Assembly (NCBI GenBank): GCA_030617525.1
Contig: JAUWVG010000038.1
Coordinates: forward strand, 1-10,672
Direction: 5' to 3'
Length of the DNA stretch: 10,672 nt
Source: Candidatus Aminicenantota bacterium
GTDB lineage: Bacteria > Acidobacteriota > Aminicenantia > Aminicenantales > Aminicenantaceae
A program made the position numbers and the translations under genes. This document shows positions 1 through 6,656 of this stretch, piece after piece. The notes under the pieces were generated by a model. The model saw nothing but the letters and a program-made list of their open reading frames with translations. It searched no databases and had not been told where the DNA came from. Position 1 is the first letter of the stretch. Every line of letters begins with the position of its first letter.

Positions 1-663
1 CTGCGTACCGGGGCCGCTTCAGGTGTAGCGACAGACCTTCTGGCTAGACAAGATGCCTCAACAGCCGCTGTCTTTGGCGCGGGAACACAGGGCCGGACCC
101 AAATGGAAGCCGTGTGCACAGTCAGATCCATAGATAAAATTTGGATCTATGATCCGGACCCCTCTGCGGCAGACAGGTGTGTCCGGGAATTAAAAGATAA
201 AGGCCCCCCTTTTCCGCAGGACATATCCACTGCCTCCTCCCCGGAACAAGCTGCTGCCCAGGCCGATATTATCTGTACGGCCACAACCTCTTCCGTGCCT
301 GTTTTTGACGATGAGTTTATCAAACCGGGCGTCCACATCAACGGCGTCGGCTCCTACACTCCGGAGATGCAGGAAATTCCTGCAGCAACCGTGGTGAGGG
401 CCAAGGTGTTTGTGGATTCTGTCTCCGCCAGCTGGGAGGAGGCCGGAGATCTGATTATTCCCTTAAAAAAGGGACTCATCGACAAGGCCCATGTCCTTGG
501 AGAGCTCGGAGAACTGGCGTTGGGACAAACTAGGGGAAGGGACAGAGCGGATGATATCACGTTTTTTAAATCCGTGGGCGTGGCTGTGCAGGATGTGTCT
601 GTGGCACAAATCATTCTTCGTACAGCCGAAAAACTCGGATTGGGACAAGATGTCGATTTATAA
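1..663 (+). CDS. Ornithine cyclodeaminase / mu-crystallin family NAD(P)-dependent enzyme, 3' part (5' end outside window)
   Basis: The frame is open from base 1 and encodes the last 220 residues; family members are usually about 320-330 residues, so about 100 N-terminal residues are missing because of the window edge. The visible part starts with the family motif RTGAASGVATDLLAR, followed by a Rossmann dinucleotide-binding loop FGAGTQGRTQ (about residues 25-34). Further family motifs are NGVGSYTPEM, DSVSASWEEAGD and the C-terminal FKSVGVAVQD. The first in-frame ATG (103) lies inside the Rossmann fold and is not the true start. Members include ornithine cyclodeaminase, archaeal-type L-alanine dehydrogenase, ketimine reductases and enzymes making 2,3-diaminopropionate. 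The substrate-binding N-terminal lobe is absent here, so the reaction cannot be chosen. The gene converges on the SelB-like gene and is not part of the minus-strand operon. The family call is firm; the exact substrate is unknown. Confidence 0.92.
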   Translation: MRTGAASGVATDLLARQDASTAAVFGAGTQGRTQMEAVCTVRSIDKIWIYDPDPSAADRCVRELKDKGPPFPQDISTASSPEQAAAQADIICTATTSSVPVFDDEFIKPGVHINGVGSYTPEMQEIPAATVVRAKVFVDSVSASWEEAGDLIIPLKKGLIDKAHVLGELGELALGQTRGRDRADDITFFKSVGVAVQDVSVAQIILRTAEKLGLGQDVDL

Positions 664-725
664 CTGGCCAAACGGCGGTACGTCCGGGAGCACTTTGACC
701 ATCTGCGCCACGGCTTTTTCCTCCA

Positions 726-1808
726 CTAGAGGATTTCGCGGGTGGAGCCTCTGCGGCGGGTAACCTTCATCTGATCGAGAAGCTCGAGGAGAGGAATGGC
801 GTACTTCCGGGAGAGGCCGGTCATCTCTTTGAATTGTCCCACACTCAGCTCTTTTCCTTCCAAGTTCCGTATTTTGGACACCAGATCCTCCAGCCAATGG
901 GCATGAAGGATGAATCCGTCTTCCCCCTGGACAATCTTTCTCCTTTCTGCCAGAAGAGAGAGGAGGTTTTGCAGCCGCCGGGCGGAAAGATTAAAACGCC
1001 TCTTGAAGTCTTCCATAGAGACTGAATGAAGTTTCCCTTCAAGACACATCAATTCCAGCCTGTTGAGAAGGTCTTCCTCCTCCGTAGTCAGAGCCATTTC
1101 AAAATCAATCACAGACAACCGTTTTTCAACCTCTTTAATCTGTTTCTCACGAAAAAGATGCTTTAATGCAAGGAGCCAGATCCGATCGGGGAGGTCGAAC
1201 TTTTGTTTCACATCATTTTTAGGGATGCCCTGTTCATCCGGATGGGTTTCGTGATGGCGCCGTATGAACATGGTGATTTTCTCTTTGAGGAATTCAAAGC
1301 TCACATGAGAAAGCAAAAACAGAGGAGAAAACGAAAGGATCCGGATTTGGCCTTCAGCTTCCAGCTTCTGGCAAAGAGGAAGCAGTGTTTTCCTTGTGAT
1401 AGGAGCAAACTCCAAGACCTCTTTTTCCCTCAATCCCATAATTCCCTTTTCCCGGGCGAGAACGGCTAACATATCGAGCTTATCACCCAAAAGTTGTGGG
1501 AGAAGTGTTGTCCTCTTTTTCGCCTCTTTCCCTGTCGGTTTTTGGTCGGCTGGATAGAGGATTTTGCCTGAACCCAACACCTTCTCCGATCCGGGACTCA
1601 GGACATCAAAGGAATGCCCCCATTTAACAGTTTTCGGTTTTGATAGGGAGACGGCAATGAACGGTTTTTTCAAATCAGGGATTTCTGTCTCATAGAAAGA
1701 AAACGATCCCGGCACTTTTTCTTTTTTCAGCACAAATGTCACATCGTGTACATGGGCCTTCTTCGGCAAAACAATCTCGATAACCGCATCAAAAAAGGAA
1801 GTTTTCAT
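726..1808 (-). CDS. SelB-like protein lacking the GTPase domain (domain III plus four winged helices)
   Basis: This 360-residue protein resembles only the C-terminal half of SelB, the selenocysteine-specific elongation factor, which is usually about 600-640 residues. Residues 1-88 look like SelB domain III, including the FDAVIE start and the PFIAVSLSKP…GSGKILYP strand pattern that precedes the linker. Residues about 106-360 have the length and rhythm of the four winged-helix domains that bind the SECIS RNA hairpin. The C-terminus, FKEMTGLSRKYAIPLLELLD followed by a TRR tail, is highly typical of SelB. There is no P-loop, DxxG or NKxD GTPase motif. The truncation is not a start-site error: a TGA lies in frame 18 nt before the ATG, and GGAG at 1819-1822 is spaced 10 nt from it. 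The gene starts 29 nt after rnr. It could be a SECIS- or other RNA-binding paralogue, one half of a split SelB, or a remnant. The similarity is clear, the function unknown. Confidence 0.85.
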   Translation of the reverse strand: MKTSFFDAVIEIVLPKKAHVHDVTFVLKKEKVPGSFSFYETEIPDLKKPFIAVSLSKPKTVKWGHSFDVLSPGSEKVLGSGKILYPADQKPTGKEAKKRTTLLPQLLGDKLDMLAVLAREKGIMGLREKEVLEFAPITRKTLLPLCQKLEAEGQIRILSFSPLFLLSHVSFEFLKEKITMFIRRHHETHPDEQGIPKNDVKQKFDLPDRIWLLALKHLFREKQIKEVEKRLSVIDFEMALTTEEEDLLNRLELMCLEGKLHSVSMEDFKRRFNLSARRLQNLLSLLAERRKIVQGEDGFILHAHWLEDLVSKIRNLEGKELSVGQFKEMTGLSRKYAIPLLELLDQMKVTRRRGSTREIL

Positions 1809-1818
1809 CTCTTGTCTT

Positions 1819-1822
1819 CTCC
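1819..1822 (-). promoter_or_regulatory. Ribosome binding site GGAG of the SelB-like gene
   Basis: GGAG sits 10 nt upstream of the ATG at 1806-1808. Together with the in-frame TGA at 1827-1829 it fixes the start and shows that the missing GTPase half is not encoded directly upstream. Confidence 0.6.
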
Positions 1823-1836
1823 AGGTTCAGAGCTGC

Positions 1837-1845
1837 ATTATAACA
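1837..1845 (-). promoter_or_regulatory. Possible extended -10 promoter element (TGTTATAAT)
   Basis: The minus strand reads TGTTATAAT over the last codons and the stop codon of rnr. This is a perfect extended -10 match (TGnTATAAT). No good -35 hexamer is seen 16-18 nt upstream, which extended -10 promoters can do without. Transcription would begin about 7 nt downstream and leave a leader of about 20 nt containing the GGAG site, so the SelB-like gene could be expressed apart from the rest of the operon. It may equally be chance sequence at a codon/stop junction. Confidence 0.3.
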
Positions 1846-3895
1846 CACTTTCCGACAAAGCCAGCGTGAGCCTTCGCAGAACAGGATCCACAGCCGCCAG
1901 CACAACTTTGACACTGTCTCCCAGTTTAAAAGTTTTTCCGGTTCTCTGGTTGACCAATTTATTTTCCTTCTTACGAAAGACAAAACCACCGTTCAGGTCA
2001 TGAAAGGGGACAAGGCCGGACACAAGATAGTCCTCCAGTTCGATAAACAGTCCCGCCCGAGATGTGCGAACCACAATCCCCTCAAATTCATCTCCCAGCT
2101 TGCCCTTCAGAAAACGAAGGATTCTCCACCTCACCAGGTCCTTTTCCGCCTCCTCCGCGTTCCTCTCCAACTCGGAACAGTGCAGTGCCGCAGAATCCAG
2201 AGCCGGGACACTGAGGGCTTCTTTCTTAAGAACCCTTTTGAGGAGGCGGTGAACAAGCAGATCGGGATAGCGCCTGATTGGAGAAGTGAAATGCGTGTAG
2301 ATTGTCTTGGCCAAACCATAGTGCCCTTCATTCTCTGTGGAATAGACAGCACGGCTTAGGCTTTTTAAGACCTGAACGAAAAGAAATTTCTCTCCGGGCC
2401 GGCCGGCGGATTGCTCCAGCACACGCTGGATGTCCTTTGACCGGATCCGCTTGTCCTTGGGAAAGGATATCTGAAAAAATTCCAGAACCTCCCGAAGTTG
2501 GGTTAGCGCCTCCGTTGATGGCGGGGGATGGACACGGAAAATCAACTCGATGTCCTTTTCAACAATGAAGCGCGCCACCGCTTCGTTGGCGGCAATCATG
2601 AATTCTTCAATAACCCGGTGAGCCTTGTTGCGGGCAAAAAACAGAACGGACTGGAGGGTCCCCTCTTTATAAACAAGTTCAGGTTCAAGGAGATCAAAAT
2701 CCAGGCTCCCTTCCCGCACCCGTCTTTTCCGGATGCATTCAGCAAGCTCCAGCATGAGCAGAAGATCGGGAACAAGAGCCGCATATTTTTTTCTCTCCTC
2801 TTTGTCCCCCGAGTATATTTTAAAAACAGAGTCGTAAGTCAATCTCTCCTTGGTGTGGATGACCGAAGGACAAAATTCTGAGCTGACCACTTGACCTTTC
2901 GTATCGATCTCGAGAAGAACAGACATCGTCAATTTGTCTTCTCTGGGGCGCAGACTGCAGACATCATTGGAGATTTTTTCGGGAAACATGGGAAGGGTTA
3001 AGTCGGGAAAATACACGCTTGTTCCCCGGGCAAACGCCTCCTCGTCCAATGCGGAACCCGGTTGGACATAAAAAGAGACGTCCGCAATGTGAACCCCCAG
3101 AAGCATGTGTCCTCCGGAAAGCTTCCGGACACTGACGGCATCGTCAAAGTCCTGCGCTTTTTCTCCGTCTATGGTCACGGTCCGCCAATTTCGATAATCG
3201 ACCCTGTCCTGGATTTCACTCTCCGGAATTTCCCCGCTGATCTCGGCGGCTTCCTCTTTAACTTGAGTGGGAAAAGAGGCTTTTAAACTGTGGTTCTGCA
3301 TCACAACCTGAGTGTCTACTCCCGGGTCATCGGGAAATCCGAGGACCTCTTTCAGGATATTCGTGTCCCTCTCGACTGCAACGAAAACCCCTTCAAGAAG
3401 TCGAAATCCGCGGGTCCCTTCAAGAGGGATATCTTCAACCTGAGGAGAGTCCAGGCTCTGGAAAAAGGGCTGTGTATAACGTTCCCTGTAGATACCCAGG
3501 ATTCGTTTTTTTTTCTTTTCAAGGATACGGATAATCCGTCCTTCGGGTTTTCCTTTCCGCCCAAACTCCTTTACAACCACCTCGACAACATCTCCAAGTT
3601 GAGCTCTCCCTATGTTCCGGGCATGGATATAAATGTCACCTCCAAGATCTTCGTCCGGTCGGACAAACCCGAATCCCCGCAAACTCGTAACGAATGTCCC
3701 CCGAACAGTATTTGATCTCGGGTGGAAAAAATACCGCTTCTTAAGGACGAGTATGACTCCTTGATCCTGGAGTTTTTGAAGATTTTTTTTGAGGACCTGT
3801 CTTTCTTTTGGAGAGAGGTGAAGCTTGGCCGCTATCTTCGGATAGCTCATTCCCTGTTTGTTTTTTTTCAGGAGGGAAATTATCCGGGAGATCAT
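1838..3895 (-). CDS. rnr: Ribonuclease R (RNB-family 3'-5' exoribonuclease)
   Basis: RNase R degrades structured RNA processively from the 3' end in the cytoplasm and acts in mRNA decay, rRNA quality control and trans-translation. Domain order over 685 residues: an N-terminal winged-helix region (about 1-55); a cold-shock RNA-binding domain (about 63-125, with GFGFVRPDED and DIYIHARN); a second cold-shock-like region (about 130-215); the RNB catalytic domain (about 235-560); and an S1 domain (about 602-680). Catalytic residues are in TIDGEKAQDFDDAV (Asp243, 249, 251, 252). Other RNB motifs are GVHIADVSFYV, FPEKISNDVCSLRP, KAHRVIEEFMIAANEAVA and THFTSPIRRYPDLLVHR. It is shorter than the E. coli enzyme (about 813) and lacks the lysine-rich C-terminal tail. 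The start is 8 nt after the preceding gene's stop with a weak Shine-Dalgarno sequence, suggesting translational coupling. Three A8-A9 tracts occur in the first 130 codons. Confidence 0.97.
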   Translation of the reverse strand: MISRIISLLKKNKQGMSYPKIAAKLHLSPKERQVLKKNLQKLQDQGVILVLKKRYFFHPRSNTVRGTFVTSLRGFGFVRPDEDLGGDIYIHARNIGRAQLGDVVEVVVKEFGRKGKPEGRIIRILEKKKKRILGIYRERYTQPFFQSLDSPQVEDIPLEGTRGFRLLEGVFVAVERDTNILKEVLGFPDDPGVDTQVVMQNHSLKASFPTQVKEEAAEISGEIPESEIQDRVDYRNWRTVTIDGEKAQDFDDAVSVRKLSGGHMLLGVHIADVSFYVQPGSALDEEAFARGTSVYFPDLTLPMFPEKISNDVCSLRPREDKLTMSVLLEIDTKGQVVSSEFCPSVIHTKERLTYDSVFKIYSGDKEERKKYAALVPDLLLMLELAECIRKRRVREGSLDFDLLEPELVYKEGTLQSVLFFARNKAHRVIEEFMIAANEAVARFIVEKDIELIFRVHPPPSTEALTQLREVLEFFQISFPKDKRIRSKDIQRVLEQSAGRPGEKFLFVQVLKSLSRAVYSTENEGHYGLAKTIYTHFTSPIRRYPDLLVHRLLKRVLKKEALSVPALDSAALHCSELERNAEEAEKDLVRWRILRFLKGKLGDEFEGIVVRTSRAGLFIELEDYLVSGLVPFHDLNGGFVFRKKENKLVNQRTGKTFKLGDSVKVVLAAVDPVLRRLTLALSESVL

Positions 3896-3903
3896 TGGCC
3901 AAC

Positions 3904-4539
3904 TCAGTACAAAAAGGGAGCCACATGGGGGATTTTGTACTTGCCCCGCATGAGCTTAATTAATGTGACTAAAAATATTCTCTGAAAATCTTCTTTCTCC
4001 ACTAGATCCGGAAAAGCGGCAGCCGCTTCCTTTTTGGCCTCTTGTTGATCATCAGGAGAAGCATTGGCAACCATAAGGGCTTCGATGTTTTCCTCGGCCC
4101 TCTCGAGGTCTTCTTCCACACAGTCCGCCAAAATCTCCTTCACGTGTTTAAATGGAGCCTCAAGCCAAACGACCTGCTGGGGAACGCGGTCTAAAAATTG
4201 TGCAACAGCCGTGTGAATGTTCTTTTTTTTATCCGTCTTTACAACCAAAGTGGGTGTCCGGCCAACCGCTCTTTCCTTATACAGAGTGAAGGCTTCTTTC
4301 ACATGGGTCTCACAGAAAGACAGTGACCTTATCCTTCTTCTGGATCCGGTCCCCCCGTGTTTCTGCCTCCGTGCTGAAAAAGACGACCTGATACCTTCGA
4401 GAACGACACGAAGAGGAATACCAGCAGCTTCCCATTTTTCGATGAGAGACAGTTCGTTTGAGGACAAGAAGAAGGGTGCTCCCCGAAGTTCAAAAAATTT
4501 CCGTGCAATCGTCTGGAAGTAGAAGCTCTGGCCGTCCAT
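3904..4539 (-). CDS. Uncharacterised helical protein with a DnaD-like pattern
   Basis: I do not recognise a named family. The frame is open upstream to an ATG at 4704, inside coaX, but the start chosen is the ATG at 4537-4539. It lies 22 nt after the coaX stop, with a G-rich AAGGCGGGG stretch just upstream, giving 211 residues. Residues 8-100 look conserved in style: an aromatic helix (FYFQTIARKFFELRG), then LSSNELSLIEKWEAAGIPLR and a VLEGI helix, a basic loop (about 54-70, rich in Arg and Lys), then RIRSLSFCETHVKEAF. This order (LS..E..I..W…G…VL.gI…R..S..yCe..V) recalls the C-terminal helical domain of DnaD/DnaB replication-initiation proteins. That is inference from pattern only. The C-terminal half is acidic and helical (EEDLERAEENIEAL), then a hydrophobic end; there is no signal peptide or membrane segment. 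It sits between coaX and rnr. Confidence 0.75.
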   Translation of the reverse strand: MDGQSFYFQTIARKFFELRGAPFFLSSNELSLIEKWEAAGIPLRVVLEGIRSSFSARRQKHGGTGSRRRIRSLSFCETHVKEAFTLYKERAVGRTPTLVVKTDKKKNIHTAVAQFLDRVPQQVVWLEAPFKHVKEILADCVEEDLERAEENIEALMVANASPDDQQEAKKEAAAAFPDLVEKEDFQRIFLVTLIKLMRGKYKIPHVAPFLY

Positions 4540-4561
4540 TTTTTTTACCCCGCCTTGTTCC

Positions 4562-5329
4562 TCAGGGCGTATTTCGTTCGTGAAGAATCCGGAGACCTTC
4601 CAGAACAAGATGGCGTTCCTGGATATCGATACGATCGATATTTTCAGAGATGAGGGAGGCAAATCCACCCGTCGCAATGACTTTGGTTCCCCCCCCCAAT
4701 TCATCCTTAAATTTGTTTATGATATTGGTCACTAGACCGATGTAACCAAAATAAAGACCGCTTTGCATGCTGGACACAGTGGTTCGTCCAATGGCTTTCT
4801 TTGGAACCTTGATTTCAATCCGGGGCAGTTTAGCCGTTTTTTGGGACAGGGCTTCGGCGGCAATCTGGATTCCAGGAGCAATGGCTCCCCCAAGATATTC
4901 GCCTTCCTCTGAAATGGCATCGAATGTCGTGGCCGTCCCAAAATCCACAATGATCGTCGGCCCCCCGTATTTTGCGAACGCCGCTACGGAAGAGACAATC
5001 CTGTCTGCCCCGACTTCGAGAGGGTTTTCATAGAGGATGGACATACCGGTTTTTAACCCGGGTCCCACCACCATGGGTTTGATGTTGAATCGCTTCCGGC
5101 TCAACTCCTGAAAAACAGGTGTCAAGGGCGGAACAACACTGGAAATGATGACATCACGGATTTCTTCGACGGCCACCCCGGACAAGGCAAACATATGCAG
5201 AAGAGTCACGGCATATTCATCACATGTTTTTTCCCGTCCAGCTTGGATTTTCCAGTGTTGAGAAAGGATTTTTCCCTGGAAAACGCCAATGACGATATTT
5301 GTGTTCCCAATGTCTATGGCTAGAAGCAT
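4562..5329 (-). CDS. coaX: Type III pantothenate kinase
   Basis: CoaX phosphorylates pantothenate with ATP, the first step of coenzyme A synthesis. It belongs to the ASKHA fold and, unlike CoaA, is usually not inhibited by CoA and needs a monovalent cation. The 255-residue length is normal. Family motifs are all present: the phosphate-1 loop AIDIGNTNIVIG (Asp6, Asn9, Thr10), the GADR motif with the catalytic Asp (107-110), the phosphate-2 loop VDFGTATTFD (128-137), GGAIAPGI (147-154) and the adenosine-loop ATGGF (219-223). The ATG follows the birA TGA by 1 nt, with AGGAG about 8 nt upstream, so the two are surely cotranscribed; birA-coaX is a common cofactor-gene pair. An oddity is a run of nine G on the coding strand (4689-4697) encoding Leu-Gly-Gly-Gly, just before the adenosine motif. 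Confidence 0.97.
   Translation of the reverse strand: MLLAIDIGNTNIVIGVFQGKILSQHWKIQAGREKTCDEYAVTLLHMFALSGVAVEEIRDVIISSVVPPLTPVFQELSRKRFNIKPMVVGPGLKTGMSILYENPLEVGADRIVSSVAAFAKYGGPTIIVDFGTATTFDAISEEGEYLGGAIAPGIQIAAEALSQKTAKLPRIEIKVPKKAIGRTTVSSMQSGLYFGYIGLVTNIINKFKDELGGGTKVIATGGFASLISENIDRIDIQERHLVLEGLRILHERNTP
4689..4697 (-). repeat. G9 homopolymer tract inside coaX
   Basis: Nine consecutive C on the plus strand (G on the coding strand) encode part of ELGGGTK in CoaX. Loss of one G would put the reader into the frame of the downstream uncharacterised protein, which is open from 4704 to 3904 without a stop. Such tracts are prone to polymerase slippage, but there is no direct sign that this one is used as a switch. 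It could also be a site of sequencing error, although the present length gives an intact CoaX. Confidence 0.5.
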
Positions 5330-5330
5330 A

Positions 5331-6086
5331 TCAATTCTCCTTTGCCTCCTGGAGTGATTTTATGTCAACAGAAAAAAAGGTGCAACTCCCATCCCGAGTT
5401 TCCAGGACAACTCCTCCTTGTTGATCAAGGCCCTTAAAGGTTCCCAGCACCGCTCCTTTGTCTGTAAGTGCAATAAGCTCCTGTCCAGGGGAATAACACG
5501 AAGACTCCATGAAGGATGAGATAATGAGGCCTGTCTTTTTTTGCACGTAAAAATCATACCAGATTTCGAGTGTTTTCCATAAGTTTAGGAGGAACAAATC
5601 TTTATTGATGTCTTTGTGTTTGATTTGCTTTAAAGAGATGGCTGTCTCTCTGATGCTTGCCGGAAAGTCCTCTTCACTATGGTTTATATTTAGGCCAATC
5701 CCAACAACAACATAGTTGAGTTGATTGCCAATAAAACTGCTCTCGCTGAGGATCCCGCCCAATTTTTTCCCCTCCCAAAGAAGATCATTGGGCCATTTGA
5801 GACAGACCTTCACTCCAAAAACGTCCAACAGGGCCTCGGCCACAGCCAGTCCGGCGGACAGCGTGAGGAGGGAGATTTCAGACCGGGGGGGACGGAGAAG
5901 GACGGAGATATAGAGCCCTTTTCCACGGGAAGAAAACCAGTGCCGCTGGTATCTCCCCTTTCCCGAAGTCTGTTCTTCCGCGATAACGACCGTCCCTTCG
6001 GATGCTCCTTGAGCGGCGATGTCCTTTAGGACAGCGTTTGTGGACGTGCAGGTCGGCAAGAAATGGACACGGTCTCCGATTTTCAT
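5331..6086 (-). CDS. birA: Biotin-[acetyl-CoA carboxylase] ligase, without DNA-binding domain
   Basis: BirA activates biotin with ATP to biotinoyl-AMP and transfers it to the conserved lysine of biotin carboxyl carrier proteins. The 251-residue protein begins directly with the catalytic domain: CTSTNAVL (13-20), the biotinoyl-AMP loop SGKGRYQRHWFS (41-52), CLKWPNDLLW (95-104), KLGGILSE (108-115, with the conserved active-site Lys) and VVVGIGLNIN (126-135). A small SH3-like domain follows (about 198-245, SPGQELIALTDKGAVLGTF). The N-terminal helix-turn-helix of bifunctional E. coli BirA is absent, so this is a group I enzyme that should not act as the bio-operon repressor. In the glycine-rich loop Lys43 stands where GRGR is usual, a mild and common variant. 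The start is preceded by a run of seven G, with GGAGG further upstream, 29 nt after the preceding gene; the stop is 1 nt before coaX. Confidence 0.96.
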   Translation of the reverse strand: MKIGDRVHFLPTCTSTNAVLKDIAAQGASEGTVVIAEEQTSGKGRYQRHWFSSRGKGLYISVLLRPPRSEISLLTLSAGLAVAEALLDVFGVKVCLKWPNDLLWEGKKLGGILSESSFIGNQLNYVVVGIGLNINHSEEDFPASIRETAISLKQIKHKDINKDLFLLNLWKTLEIWYDFYVQKKTGLIISSFMESSCYSPGQELIALTDKGAVLGTFKGLDQQGGVVLETRDGSCTFFSVDIKSLQEAKEN

Positions 6087-6115
6087 CCCCCCCTTCGTGC
6101 CTCCAAATTGAATCT

Positions 6116-6655
6116 CTATTCTTCCTTTTTAAGGCTCTCGAGATCGCGTGCCTTTAGACGTTCCATAATCCGGTCTTCACTTTCACGAACTTGTTTAGCA
6201 ATTAGGTTTTGTATCCTGCCCTCCAATTCCACACCAATGGACAGCTCCTCGGCAGGCACCGGTTCCTCTGGAAGCGTCTGAGGATCAAAATCTCCTCTCA
6301 GCGTTTCACGGACTTTTCGGAGCAGGCCTGATGAGTCGAAAGGTTCTTCTATAAGTTCCCGGTATTCCAGCTCTCCTAACCTCTCCTCGTCGACACGCTC
6401 AAAAGCCCCCCTGAGGAGAAAAAGTGGAATATTTTTAAATTGCTCCTGATTATTGAGAAAACGGCAGACATCATACCCATCCTTGGACTCAAGGAACAGG
6501 TTTAAAAGGATAACATCGGGCTGAATGGCCTCCAGCTCCGCGATCATTCTGCGGCCATCAGAAAAAGTAAAAATTTGGAACTCTGTCCCGGGAAACGCCG
6601 CCTGGACAACCGCATAGACCGAGGGAGCGCAGTCTGCAACAATTAGCTTAATCAT
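6116..6655 (-). CDS. Degenerate receiver-domain protein (phospho-acceptor Asp replaced by Asn)
   Basis: The first ~120 of 179 residues follow the CheY-like receiver fold: IKLIVADCAPSV (first strand and acidic site), QPDVILLNLFLESKDGYDV (third strand and following loop), IPLFLLRGAF (fourth strand) and EPFDSSGLLRKVRETL (last helix). Key chemistry is lost. The acceptor position is Asn52 instead of Asp, the conserved Thr/Ser position is Arg82, and the conserved Lys before Pro-Phe is Glu104. Of the acidic pair only Asp8 remains (next residue Cys9). Residues 120-140 form a Pro/Glu-rich linker. Residues 140-179 are a charged, probably coiled-coil helix (GRIQNLIAKQVRESEDRIME). There is no DNA-binding or enzymatic output domain. 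The ATG lies 1 nt after the dnaE stop with no strong Shine-Dalgarno sequence, so it is probably translated by coupling. It is probably a phosphorylation-independent protein-protein module; its partner is unknown. Confidence 0.88.
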   Translation of the reverse strand: MIKLIVADCAPSVYAVVQAAFPGTEFQIFTFSDGRRMIAELEAIQPDVILLNLFLESKDGYDVCRFLNNQEQFKNIPLFLLRGAFERVDEERLGELEYRELIEEPFDSSGLLRKVRETLRGDFDPQTLPEEPVPAEELSIGVELEGRIQNLIAKQVRESEDRIMERLKARDLESLKKEE

Positions 6656-6656
6656 T

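Noticed and set aside
664..725. Rho-independent terminator between the convergent genes
   Set aside because: Only 3-4 bp stems (such as CGG/CCG around TACGT) are seen, and the short T run after GGC has no proper stem. Termination may be Rho-dependent or lie within the coding sequences.
3527..3539. Palindrome ACGGAT-A-ATCCGT inside rnr
   Set aside because: A 6-bp repeat with a 1-nt centre encoding GRIIRI is easily explained by chance, and there is no promoter nearby for it to control.
1838..3895. Hidden SelB GTPase half upstream of the SelB-like gene
   Set aside because: The whole upstream region is the intact RNase R frame, and a TGA interrupts the SelB-like frame 18 nt before its ATG.
4540..4704. 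N-terminal extension of the uncharacterised protein to the ATG at 4704
   Set aside because: These 55 codons lie almost wholly inside coaX in another frame and do not look conserved. The ATG at 4539 has better spacing to the coaX stop and a G-rich ribosome site.
5331..6086. BirA as a biotin-operon repressor
   Set aside because: The protein starts directly at the catalytic domain; no helix-turn-helix precedes it, so a repressor role is not supported.
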